From Platanthera guangdongensis (lineage: Eukaryota > Streptophyta > Magnoliopsida > Asparagales > Orchidaceae), in the NCBI GenBank assembly GCA_039583875.1, contig CM077147.1:160288821-160352820 (forward strand): a DNA stretch of 64,000 nt. The letters run 5' to 3'. Under the pieces are notes generated by a model, which had not been told where the DNA came from, made no database searches, and worked only from the letters and a program-made list of their open reading frames with translations. The translations under genes were made by a program, and so were the position numbers. This document shows, in pieces, positions 18,395 to 29,205 of this stretch. Every line of letters begins with the position of its first letter. Within the stretch, counting starts at the first letter, position 1.

Positions 18395-21289
18395 CAGGAA
18401 ACTTAGGACTGACACATGGCATAAGGGCTTGTGGGACCTGAATAGGGAAAGCTTGGACTCGGTGCTTTCCATACTAATAGAGGATATTGCAGGAGTTGAA
18501 AGGAGCATGGAGGACCAACTCATACTTCATCATAGGCGTCTGAGTCATCCTTCATTTTTTTTATTTTGAGCCAAATGTATCCACTTTTGTTTAAAAAGGT
18601 CAATCAAGAAAAACTTGTATGTGGTGTGTGTGAACTGAGAAAGCATACCAAAAACTCCTACTCGAGTTCCAGTAGGAGTTCTAATTTATTTGATCTAGTT
18701 CATTCTGATGTTTGAGGATCATGTCTTACACCTACTGTGAATGGATTTTGATATTTTATGTTTTTTATTGATTGTTTTTCATGGATGACTTGGATATACC
18801 TAATGAAAAAAAAAATGATGCATTTGTCTACTTCAAGGATTTTCATAAAGGGGTTCAAATGCAATATGATAAAGTGGTGAATGTATTGAGGTCGAACGAT
18901 GGGACAGAGTACACCAACATGACATTTGAGAAGTACTTGTCCTCTCATGGGATCCAACACCAAACCACTTGCCCGTTCACACCAGAGCAGAATGGAGTAG
19001 TTGAACGGAAGAACCGACACCTTCTTGAAGTAATCTGGAGTATGATGATTTTGATGAATGTGTCGAAGCATTTGTAGGGGCAAGTTGTCCTGATTGCAGC
19101 CTATTTGATCAATCGGATGCCCTCGCGAGTCTTAAATTGGAAATCTCTGATTGATATGCTGTGAGGAAAAAGTGGAGATACTCTTTCTCTTAAAACCTTT
19201 GGATGCGTATGCTTTGTGCAAGGCAATAGACCAAATGTGAGAAAGTTGGATCCAGGGCAATAAACCTTTGGAGATTGTTTATTTTCACGGATGTCACATT
19301 TTGCGAGCATGAGCCATATTATTCCTCTCCAGTTGACTCACCATTTGGGGACTCACTAATTACAGATAGTACGAGGCAGGAAGAGGAGGATTGCAGTAGT
19401 GATGAGAAGTAAGTAATAAGTATCCTTTATTCTATGTCGCCAAGCATAAAGTCAGGTGTGATACCAGTGCATGAGCAGAATGCAACTGTGGAAGTGGACG
19501 TCACACCCAGGGGGAGCCCAGAGTATATACAAGAAGAAGAAAGCAGAGTGAGACTATAATGCCCACAGAGCCACCTGTGCTGAGTCCCTTGTCACTGCCT
19601 ACTCAGTCTCCCGCGACACCGATTCCATCAACCTCAATCTCTGTTCAATCCACCTCAACATCTGAACCCACAAATGATATAATTCCTCATCCTACTACTT
19701 CTACTCCCATATCGGTAAGGAGTACCCGCAAGAATGCGGGAGTCTCACCCGATCAATATGATTTTCCTCGTGATATTGCCAAGTTTTTTCCTATCCTCAT
19801 ATATCACATGTACATGAGTGATTTATTGCATCTTTGGACATAGTCTCTATTCCTAAGTGTTGGCAGTTGGCTAAGGAGGATCCGCGATTGAAAACTGCAA
19901 TGTTAGAAGAACTTGGAGTATTGGAGAAGAACAAAACCTGAGATCTTGTGTCTCTATCACCAGGGAAAAGAGCAGTTGGGTGCAAATGAGTTTTCACTGT
20001 AAAACAAAACCCAGAAGGACGGATCAAGCGCTACAAGGCCTGACTGGTAGCAAAAGGGTACAGTCAGACTTATACCATTGATCACGATGAGACCTTTGCA
20101 CTGACCCATCACAAAATGAGCACAATGCGGACATTGATATCCTTTGCGGCAAATGGGAGGTGGAAACTACACCAGCTTAACGTAAAGAATGTCTTGCTTC
20201 ATGGGAATCTGTTGGAAGAGGTGTACATGGAAGTTCTACCAGACTTTGACACAAAACAAACAACAAGGAATGAGACAGACATTGGATATCAACAGACCAA
20301 TGTCGATCACACCCTGTTCTTTAGGAGGCATGAAGCTCACATCACAGTACTCATTTTGTAGGTGGGTGATATGATCATCACAAGAGATCATGAGAATGAA
20401 ATCGCTCATCTTAAGAAAATATTGGGCAAGGAATTTGACGTGAAGTACTTGGGTCAGCTACGATACTTCCGTGGGATTGAGGTAGCCTGCGGCGCACGAG
20501 GAATTGTTTTATCCCAAAGGAAATATGTGTTGGACCTACTCAAAGAGACAAGTATGATTGGTTGCAGGCCTGACGTCTCTCCTATTGATCAGAAAACCAA
20601 GCTCGAGGCGGAGGCGGGAGAGCCAATTGATAGAGAAAGATACCTGAGTCACACCCATCCCGACATATCATTCGTCGTGAGCGTGGTAGCTCGTTATATG
20701 CATGATCCTAGGGAGGTTCACTTGGATGTCGTATATCAGATTCTTCGATACCTGAAGAGCGCACTGGGAAGAAACTGATCTTCCAGAAGAATGAACATTT
20801 AAACATCGGGGGCTATTGTGACTCTGACTGGTCTAGCTGTGCAGTTGATAGAAGGTCAATGTCAGGATATTGCATGTTTGTAGGAGGCAACCTTGTCTCC
20901 TGGAAAAGCAAGAATTAGACTGTAATTGCGAGATCTACAACCGAGGCAGAATGCAGGGTCATGGCCCTAAGCGTAGGGGAGATGTTATGGCTGAAAGCCT
21001 TACTGGTTGAACTCAAGATGGATCAAGGAGAACAAATAACAATATGGTGTGATAGCAGGTCAACTATTAGCATTGCAAATAATCTTATCCAACATGATAG
21101 AATCAAGCATATAGAGATTGATAGATTTTTTATCAAAAAAAGTTGGATGGTGGAACACTAAAGTTGGGACATGTTTCTACAAAAGAGCAAGTAGCTGATT
21201 GTCAACCAAAAGACTTAGCTCACTGGACTTATGTAGATTGAGTGACAAGATGGACTTAATGGATATTTTTTGCCCTCCTTAAGAAGGAG
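18395..21289 (+). pseudogene. copia-B remnant: pre-integrase to RNase H
   Basis: The order is GAG-pre-integrase ([13 protein letters not shown]), integrase core (KYLSSHGIQHQTTCPFTPEQ and NGVVERKNRHLLE at 18931-19040), a Pro/Ser/Thr linker (19559-19760), reverse transcriptase (LHQLNVKNVLLHGNLLEEVY) and RNase H (about 20800-21200). The YVDD box is reduced to VGDMIIT after a stop at 20359-20361. A deletion lies between about 20265 and 20285. Many stops and frameshifts are scattered throughout, and EHEP-type and YSDADW-type motifs are in different frames. The 5' part has been replaced by copia-A. Dead element. Confidence 0.85.
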
Positions 21290-21472
21290 TGTTGGTATTT
21301 AGTGTGCAAATAACACAAACTGGTGTGCCAATAACATGTCTCATCCTTAGAGATTAGTCTTACATCTCAGATTTTATTTTTGGATCTCCCTCTTGTATGT
21401 ATATATAGGGGAGATATGTATTGATGTAATTAACAATTAAGTGAAAATAAGATTTGATTCCTTTGTTTTCCA
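21290..21472 (+). repeat. 3' LTR of copia-B (about 183 bp; right edge estimated)
   Basis: It starts TGTTGGTATTTAG right after the purine tract AAGAAGGAG (21281-21289). TATATA lies at about 21400. The end is taken at TTTTCCA (21472), but CA at 21482 is possible. No matching 5' LTR is in the window. Confidence 0.6.
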
Positions 21473-21666
21473 CTATTTGTCATACAAATTGAAAATATAA
21501 TGGTTTTTCTACCATTTTAAAATGTTATTTCTCAACTGTAAAGTAGATGAAAATTTGCTAATTTAAAGTATTTTGCCAATAACAAATCATGTTTTGTTTA
21601 CCTGTCTTTAAGTTGTGAAGAATATATGGATGGTAATGGACTTGATTCATTTCCGATAAACTGGAA

Positions 21667-21951
21667 TCATATTTGGTGTACCTCGGTACTTGTGATATGT
21701 ATGTTCTCCAAAGACTTTGCAAAAAGGAGGAGTACAAATTTGCCTCTCTGCTTTCCTTTCAAACTTGCAAGGCTCCTTAATAACTGAAAGGTTGATATAG
21801 TAAGTTCACTTTGAAGGCTTAACAACTCTTCACGTGAACCATTATGTTGTTTATGATCTTTAATATCATCTATCTCAACTTTTCTGAAAGTAACATGCAA
21901 TGTGGTGGATTCATGCCAAGCATAAAGTGACAGAAGAAAGGGATTCATCAC
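21667..21951 (-). CDS. Unrecognised ORF, 94 aa, possible host exon fragment
   Basis: The protein MNPFLLSLYAWHESTTLHV... has ordinary amino-acid composition, not repeat-derived. The open frame extends some codons upstream through ILEGKK. I recognise no domain. It lies in AT-rich sequence between TE remnants and could be an exon of a decayed gene or chance. The flanks 21473-21666 and 21952-22054 show nothing else. Confidence 0.25.
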   Translation of the reverse strand: MMNPFLLSLYAWHESTTLHVTFRKVEIDDIKDHKQHNGSREELLSLQSELTISTFQLLRSLASLKGKQRGKFVLLLFAKSLENIHITSTEVHQI

Positions 21952-22054
21952 CTTTTTCCCTTCAAGAATATATCTTCATCGGTTGGAGTTAGATCAGTTC
22001 CAGTTCATTTGTAATATTGGGTAAACCACATTTCAGTCATATAGTTTGACTCTA

Positions 22055-22543
22055 GTTCCTGTTAGAAGTAGTATTTGTATTACTTTTTATTTATGTGCCA
22101 AGTCATCTTACCTATAAATAGGTTGTACAAGCCTCTTGTTAAGTTACACAAATTAAATAACTAAAGAAGACTTTCAACATTGCATCAAACAAGGTTAGAC
22201 CCTTACGGGCCCATCACACTTCAACATTGAGCACTGCAATTCAAGGAATATCTTTTCTTCAGTTTTCAAAACAACAGGGAACTGCTATTCAACGTTCATG
22301 TCTTCACACCTTCCCGAGGAATCTTGGCTTGTGCCTCATGTTTCCACGGTAATGGGATTGAAGATAAATACTATCATTGTTGAAATCCTATATCCAACAA
22401 ATTTTGTATTTCTAGACATGTTATCTTTTTGGAAGATACAATGTTCTCATGCATCTTCAAATTCCATCACAGTTATTTTCTTGGTCTCTTAGACAAAAAA
22501 ATTTGCATAAAGAAAATAACTAAAGAAGGCTTTCAACAGTTCC
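22055..22543 (+). mobile_element. Small LTR insertion (solo LTR or TRIM-like) with target duplication GTTCC
   Basis: The insert 22060-22538 begins TGTTAGAAG and ends CTTTCAACA, which are near-perfect inverted ends. GTTCC flanks it at 22055-22059 and 22539-22543. A TATA box (CCTATAAATAGG) lies at about 22109. The terminal 24 bases (AATAACTAAAGAAGRCTTTCA plus ACA) also occur at 22156-22179, so it may be a very short LTR element that lost most of its 3' LTR, or one 479-bp solo LTR with an internal copy of its end. No coding capacity is seen. Confidence 0.65.
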
Positions 22544-22734
22544 ATTTAGGTCCAAACAATTCAAGTGTTCCAATCAAGTCTTTATAATCTTATCCACAAT
22601 TCTAGTGTCTAACACAAGGAACAAATTCCCTTAAAAAACAAATGGAGAACCTGTCTTCACCTTTTCAGATTTGGATTTTGACTTTACTTTCTGAATTCAA
22701 AATATCAATTTTTTTTGTAATTACATTTCGCTCT

Positions 22735-23687
22735 GCATTTTATTGATTTTCAGAAGGCTTATGATAGGGTTCCAGGAGAGATCTTATGGGGAGTCTTCGA
22801 AAAGAAAAGTGTAAATGTATCATACATTGACATAATAAAAGATATGTATACAATTTCAGTGACGAGGATGAGGGCATCTGGAGAATTAACACAAAAATTA
22901 TCTATCATTGTTGGCTTGCATCAATGTTCAGTTTTAAGCCCTTATCTTTTTTACCCTTTTCTTAGAGGAGCTCACCGGACATATCCAACAATCAATACCT
23001 TGGTGTATATTGTTTGCGGAAGATATTGTTTTGTCAATGAGACTCACAAGGGTGTAAACACGAAACTTGAATCTTGACGAGACATTTTAGAAAAGTAGAG
23101 TTTTAGGTTGAGCAAGGCGAAGATGAAGTATATGGAGCTTAAATTTACTAGTGCAAGAAGGACAGATGATTTCGTTATTAAGTTGGGTGATCAAGATATT
23201 TCCAACAGTGAATGCTTTAAATATCTCGGATCAATAGTTATAAAAGATGGAGGTGTTGATAAAGATGTGATACATAGAATCCAAGCAAGTTGATTGAAGT
23301 GGAGAGGCGCATCTGGGATGTTATGTGATCAGAAAGTACCATTAAAACTTAAAAGCAAGTTTTACTGTACTGCAATTAGACCAACGATGGTCTATGGTTC
23401 TGTGTGTTGGGCAGTGAATTGTGTTCATGAGCAAAAAATGAGAGTTGCGGAGATGAGACTGCTTAGGTGGATGTGTGGACACACGAGACTAGATAAAATT
23501 AGGACTGGATGTATCAGGGATAAGACAAGAGTAGCGCCAATTGCAAAGAAGATGCGAGAAGCTCGACTAAGATGGTTTGGACATGTACAAAGGAGACCAT
23601 TAGAGGCACATGTTAGGCGTTGTGAGAGTTTAGTCATTAAGCATGTTAAACGGGGAGGGGTAGACCAATTAAGACTTGGAATGAAAC
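22735..23687 (+). pseudogene. LINE reverse-transcriptase remnant, part 1
   Basis: This is a plant LINE-type RT in several frames: FIDFQKAYDRVPGEILWG, VGLHQCSVLSPYLF, a decayed catalytic box (FAED for FADD, near 23020), then FKYLGSIVIKDGGVDKDV, the C-terminal domain KFYCTAIRPTMVYGSVCWAV, and EMRLLRWMCGHTRLDKIR with KMREARLRWFGHV. There is no endonuclease domain upstream, so the element is 5'-truncated. Stops occur near 23077, 23096 and 23293. It is interrupted at 23687 by copia-C and resumes at 28921. The stretch 22544-22734 has no recognisable content. Confidence 0.88.
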
Positions 23688-23862
23688 TGTTAGAATAGCC
23701 CATGTATTAGGCCCATGTTTTGGGCCCATTTTCTTGTTCTCTCCTCTTTAGTCCCACATCTTGTATAGGATTTATTTCCTCTCTTTCTTTCCTATATATT
23801 TGTATACTCTCTTTGTATTTACATACTCAATCAATATACACAAGTTTCAGGCCTTTTCTACA
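23688..23862 (+). repeat. 5' LTR of copia-C
   Basis: 175 bp, TGTTAGAATAG to TTTTCTACA, with a TATATATT core near 23802. The single difference from the 3' copy is a G/A in GTTTTG(G/A)GCCC. Confidence 0.95.
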
Positions 23863-23878
23863 TGGTATCAAAGCGAGG
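23863..23878 (+). other. Primer-binding site of copia-C
   Basis: TGGTATCAAAGCGAGG adjoins the LTR. It matches the initiator tRNA-Met site with one change (CAAAGC for CAGAGC). Confidence 0.85.
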
Positions 23879-24620
23879 TTCCGACTCTCGCGGTTTGTCC
23901 CTATCTAACCGCACTGTGTAAACACTCTCGCGGTCTTCCTCCCGCGGCTTGTTTCTCACGGCCTGTTTCGTTTCTAGCCGCACTTCCTCGCGGCCTGCCC
24001 TTTCAGACCGCCTTCCTCTGCCCTCATTTTCTCTCCGTGGATCCACCTTTCCCCTTCCCCCCCTCCTGCTTTTATAGCATTTCCTCTCTCCGTGGGACCA
24101 CTTTCTTCCTGTCCGCTGCGGCCTCTCTCCTAGCCGCGACCTCTCCTCTGTCCGCCGCGGTCTCTCTTCTGTCCGCCGCGGCCTGGTATTCTCTGTCTGC
24201 CGCGGTCTCTCTTCTGCCCGCCGCGGCCTCCTTCTCTGTCCGCCGCGGCCTTTCTTCTCACCGCGGCCTCCCTCTCTTCTCGCCGCGGCCTCCTTCTCTG
24301 TCTGCTGCTCAGATCTGCCTGACCGTGCGGGCTGTCTTCTCGCCTGCATCTTGGTCGCGATCTCCGGCCTCTCTCCTAGTCGCGCGACTTGTCTCAGTCC
24401 GACGCGACTTGTCCCAGTCCGGCACACCTTGTCTCAGTCCGGCGCATACGATCTGCCTGACCGTGCGAGCTGTCTCCTTCCTGCTTGCATTTTGGTCGCG
24501 ATCTTCTCCCGTCGCCTGGTCGCCCGACTTGTCTCCGTCCAGTGCGGCTTGTCTCAGTCCGCCCGATTTATTTCTTTAACCGCGGCCCTCTTCCTTCCCT
24601 GTCTAAGGGTTGCGGCCTGT
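23879..24620 (+). repeat. Leader of copia-C with (TCCGCCGCGGCCTC)-type repeats
   Basis: About 740 bases without a convincing gene. Motifs GTCCGCCGCGG(C/T)CTC and CTCGCGGCCTG recur many times between 23930 and 24310, and a longer block (ATCTGCCTGACCGTGCG) is repeated at 24313 and 24450. The spurious ORF over this stretch reads the repeat. Confidence 0.7.
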
Positions 24621-24624
24621 CTCC

Positions 24625-27600
24625 ATGACTTCCTCTGGTTCTTCTCCCAGCTCAGCGGCCAGCCCGCCCCCTGTTCCTCCGGCTTGTCCTCCAGACCGCC
24701 CGGCCTGTTCTGTTGACCTCCGTGACGAGCTCCGGATCACTACTATCTCTCTTTCTGGCAAGAAGAACTTTATCCCTTGGGTACATTCTGTTCGGCGGGT
24801 TCTCCAGGCTAAGGGCCTTCTCCCGCACCTTACTCAGGCACCTCCTTCTCCACCTACGGATGATTGGCTTCGTAATGACGGTCGTGTTCAGACTTGGATT
24901 CTGAACTCCTTGGATGGTGAGCCCTATCAAATGGCTATGTACCACGACACCGCCAAGGCTATGTGGGATGAGCTTCATTCCTTGTATTCTGGCCGCGATA
25001 GCCTCCAACATCTTTTTGACATCCTCACTGATCTCTTCACTCTTGACACTGGCGGCGCCTCAGATATGACCTCGTTTGTCGCCCGGGCTAAAACGCTTGC
25101 TGAAGCCTGGATCCAACACCAGCCGCCGACCACTGATCTTGCTGCTCAGCGGGCTCAGAAGGAAGCTGCTTGCATTGCCATCCTTATGGCTCGCCTTCCT
25201 TCTCATCTTCACAGTCTTCGTGCTCAGATCCTGGCCGCTCCTACTACGCCCTCTTTTTCGGATGTCTGCTCCATGCTTCTCCGGGTTTCGCCTCCTCCAG
25301 ATCCTCCAGCTCCTTCTCCACCGGCTCTCCTTCAGCATGCCCCTCCGCTCTTACCCTCTCCTCCTCCTCCTTCTACTTGGGGGGGACGGTTGGGCTCGCG
25401 GGGCCGTGGCCGTGGCGGCCGTGGCCGGCCAAAGTGCTCCTTCTGCGGCCGGGATGGCCATCTTGAGGCGGCTTGTTACAAGAAACTCGGCTACCCCCCT
25501 CGCCCGACGGCTTCTGCCGTTACTGATGCTCCTCCGGATCTCGAGACCGTCCGCCTTCAGCTACAACATCTCCAGGGGCTGCTCAATCCCCCCTCGGCCT
25601 CCGTCGCCTCTGTCTCCCACACAGGTACTGCTTGTCTCTCCCACAGCCCGGATTGGATTATGGACTCTGGCGCTACTCATCACATTACTTCGCAACGACC
25701 TGCCAAGTACTCGGGTTCTCCTTCTCCGAAGTCCATCACCGTGGCCAATGGGGCGCTGGTTCCTGTTTCCGGCTCGGCTGATCTTTCTATTTCCCCATCT
25801 CTCGTTCTTCGCTCGGCTCTTCATGTTCCGAGTTCCCCTTTTAACTTACTCTCTGTTGGGCGTCTTACGAGTGACTTGGATTGTTCTGTTATATTCACTT
25901 CCTCTTCTTTTGTTATACAGGATCGACGGACGCGGACTACCATTGGTAAAGGTCAGCTGCGGAATGGGCTCTACCTTCTCGATGCCTCTCCACTCGCTCT
26001 GTCTTCCGTCTCCTCCACTGCCTGGCATCGCCGCCTTGGTCATGCCCCTCTGCCAGTTCTCCAGCGGGCTCTTCCAGATCTTTCTTTTACGTCTTTTCAG
26101 TGTGATTCATGTATTCTCGGCAAACAGCCACGTTCTTCGTTTCCTTCGCATTGTACTCGGAGTGCGGCTCCTTTTGATCTTGTTCATTCGGATATTTGGG
26201 GTCCATTTCGGATTCCTAGTATATGTGGTTATCGTTATTTTCTAACCTTTATTGATGATCATTCCCGCACCACGTGGCTCTACTTACTTCGCGACCGCTC
26301 CGAGCTTCCCCGGGTGTTTCGGGCCTTTGTCCTCGAGACCCGGACACAATTCCATACCACCCTCAAAACTCTCCGTACTGATAACGCTCGTGAGTACACC
26401 AGCCACGACTTTACCACCTTATGTACGGAATACGGGATTCTCCATCAAACCTCTTGTGCGTATACCCCGCAACAAAATGGGGTTGCCGAACGCAAGCACC
26501 GTCATTTATTGGATGTTGCCCGCTCCCTCATGATCCAAATGCATGTTCCTAAAGCTTACTGGAACTTTGCGGTCTCCACTGCCTGCTTTCTCATCAATCG
26601 CCTCCCTTCCTCTGTCCTCAATTATGCGACCCCCTTCAGCATATTGTTTCCCTCCACTCCGGCTTTCCCTCTCTCGCCCCGTATCTTCGGCAGCACCTGC
26701 TATGTCCACTGCCTCGGGCCCTCCACCGATAAATTGGACCCCAGGGCGGCGAAACACATCTTTGTTGGCTACTCCCACACCCAGAAGGGCTATGTTTGTT
26801 ACTCACCCACTACCGGCAAGGTCACTGTCTCTGCGGACGTTACCTTCCGGGAAGACGAACCGTTCTTTCCTGCTCCTTTCCCTACTGCTCCACCAACGCC
26901 TCCTCTCCCGCCGTCCATCCCTCGTCCCGTTATTCCTGCTACTCCACCACCACCCCCGCTCTCTCCTCCACCCGCTCCTTCTACCACCAAACCACCCGTT
27001 ATCCGGGTCTACTCTCGTCGCCCTCCCTGTTCCGTCGCCCCTCTGCCGCCGACCTCTACCACGGATGCTTCGCGTCCCTCTGATCAGGTAACGCCCTCCA
27101 CTGCTCATCCTCTGGAGGCTTATGTCTCTCTTCATCGCCTCTCTCCACCTCTGCACACCTTTGCTACTTCTCTTTCTTCGGTTTCTGTTCCTAACTCTGT
27201 ACAGGAGGCGCTTAACCATCCGGGCTGGCGGGCCGCCATGGAAGAAGAGATGTCTGCTCTCTGGGCTAACCAGACATGGTCCGTTGTCCCCCTCCCTCCG
27301 GGTCACAAACCGGTAGGGTGCAAGTGGGTCTTTGTCATCAAACATGATGCTGATGGGACGATCGACCGTCTGAAGGCTCGCCTTGTCGCTCGCGGCTTCA
27401 CTCAACAACAGGGGCTCGACTATGAGGAAACCTTCTCTCCGGTCGCCAAGCTCAATACCGTTCGGGTCCTTCTTTCTGTCGCTGTTCATCGCCGGTGGCC
27501 TCTCTTTCAGCTTGATGTTAAGAATGCTTTCTTAAATGGGGATCTCCAGGAAACGGTCTACATGCAACAACCGCCCGGGTTTGAGACCACGGGGGAGTCT

Positions 27601-28751
27601 CAGGTTTGCCGCCTCGCAAGGCTCTGTATGGTCTCAAACAATCTCCACGGGCCTGGTTTGAGAAATTCAGTAAAGTACTTCGCGCTGTCGGCTTTAGCCG
27701 TAGCTCGGCTGATTTCTTGCTCTTCACTCGTCACCGACCATCAGGGACGGTCCTTCTATTAGTATATGTTGATGACATCATCATCACATGAGATGACTCC
27801 CAAGGGATACATACAGTCAAAGCACATCTGAACTCGGTCTTTCAGACAAAGGACCTGGGGACTCTGCGATATTTTCTGGGACTTGAGGTTGCCAGGCGAC
27901 CGGACGGCCTCATTCTATCTCAACGGAAATACTGTACTGATCTTCTTCATGATGCTGGCCTCTTAGGGTGTAAGCCATGTGATACCCCCATGGATGTGAA
28001 CCACAAGTTGTGTGCTCAGGCTTCTGACTCAGATCCTCTCCTCCAGAACCCTGAATATTATCGACGACTTGTTGGCAAGTTGATCTATCTTACTGTTACC
28101 CGACCAGATATTTCCTTTGCTGTTGGTCTTGTCAGTCGATATATGCACTCTCCTCGCAAGTCTCATCTTCTGGCTGTTGAACGCATTCTGAGGTACTTAA
28201 AAACAGCCCCGGGTCAAGGACTTGTGTACCGGACTTCCTCGTCTGCTCCTACCTTAGTGGCATACTCCGATGCGGACTATGCGGGCTCTCTTGATGACCG
28301 GCGGTCTACTAGTGGTTTCTGCACATACTTTGGGGGACATTTGGTTACATGGCGAAGCAAGAAACAAGCGGTCGTTGCTCGCTCATCGGCTGAGGCAGAA
28401 TACCGCGCAATGGCTTCTGTTGTATCCGAACTCACATGGCTTGAAAGTCTTCTCACTGACCTGGGTGTTAAATTACCTTCTCCTGCTCTACTTCTTTGTG
28501 ATAGCCAAGCGGCTATACATATCGCCAAGAACCCAGTCTTCCACGAAAGAACGAAGCACATTGAAGTTGATTGCCACTTCGTTCGAGAAAAGGTTCAAAT
28601 GAAGAAGCTCGATTTAAAGCATGTTCCAGGGACAGAACAAGTTGCAGATGTCCTCACAAAGGCTCTTCCCAAAGCATCCTTCTATCAATGCTTGTCCAAG
28701 CTTGGTGCATACGATTTGTACGCTCCAGCTTGCGGGGGAGTGTTAGAATAG
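24625..28751 (+). pseudogene. copia-C gag-pol polyprotein, one frameshift and one stop
   Basis: Domains in order: UBN2-type gag (RITTISLSGKKNFIPW), an RGG-rich patch, zinc knuckle CSFCGRDGHLEAAC (25438-25479), protease WIMDSGATHHIT, GAG-pre-integrase (WHRRLGHAPL, CDSCILGKQ), integrase core (HSDIWGPF, TDNAREY, QQNGVAERK), reverse transcriptase (KNAFLNGDLQETVYM), VYVDDIIIT, and RNase H (YSDADYAG, AEAEYRAMA, TKHIEVDCHFVRE). The first frame is open to about 27600. A frameshift at about 27603-27620 moves to the frame used to the end. A TGA at 27789-27791 sits just after VYVDDIIIT. The final stop lies 11 bases inside the 3' LTR. The start was taken at ATG 24625, the second of two in-frame ATGs, because it begins a TSSGSS-rich gag. 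Confidence 0.93.
28731..28740 (+). other. Polypurine tract of copia-C
   Basis: TGCGGGGGAG directly precedes the 3' LTR. The same sequence occurs before the 3' LTR of copia-D. Confidence 0.9.
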
Positions 28752-28915
28752 CCCATGTATTAGGCCCATGTTTTGAGCCCATTTTCTTGTTCTCTCCTCT
28801 TTAGTCCCACATCTTGTATAGGATTTATTTCCTCTCTTTCTTTCCTATATATTTGTATACTCTCTTTGTATTTACATACTCAATCAATATACACAAGTTT
28901 CAGGCCTTTTCTACA
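28741..28915 (+). repeat. 3' LTR of copia-C
   Basis: 175 bp, identical to 23688-23862 except for one base. Confidence 0.95.
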
Positions 28916-28920
28916 GAAAC

Positions 28921-29040
28921 AATACGGAAAGACATGATGTACTTACATATGTGAGATTATGACTAAAGATAGGGCACAGGAGAATATGACTATAAATCAT
29001 ATTGTCATGGTCGGCCCAGGAGAATATATCAAGCGTCCAT
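28921..29040 (+). pseudogene. LINE reverse-transcriptase remnant, part 2
   Basis: The frame interrupted at 23687 continues here with TIRKDMMYL, then stops. This matches the C-terminal tail of plant LINE polyproteins. The downstream limit is uncertain and no poly(A) tail is visible. Confidence 0.6.
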
Positions 29041-29205
29041 GGGCACGACGTCTCACCAAACCTCATCCACATATGTTTGTCCAATTGAAAATTTTACAAG
29101 GCATCGTTTGGTGACCTTTACCAGTGTTCCTTTGTTGAGCCAAGTTAATTTGCATGCTAGAGTACGCGTTTCAGTTTGTAAACCCAATTTATCCACCATC
29201 GTTGT

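Larger units (their letters stand above)
23688..28915 (+). mobile_element. copia-C: full-length young Ty1/copia element, target duplication GAAAC
   Basis: Both 175-bp LTRs are present (23688-23862 and 28741-28915) and differ at one base. GAAAC flanks the element at 23683-23687 and 28916-28920. The PBS directly follows the 5' LTR and the polypurine tract directly precedes the 3' LTR. It is inserted in a LINE relic. It is closely related to copia-D at 30750-36029 (similar LTR core and pol). Pol carries one frameshift and one stop, so it is probably not autonomous. Confidence 0.96.

Noticed and set aside
25076..26245. 389-aa Leu-rich ORF overlapping copia-C
   Set aside because: Shadow of the gag-pol frame; the real domains are in the other frame.
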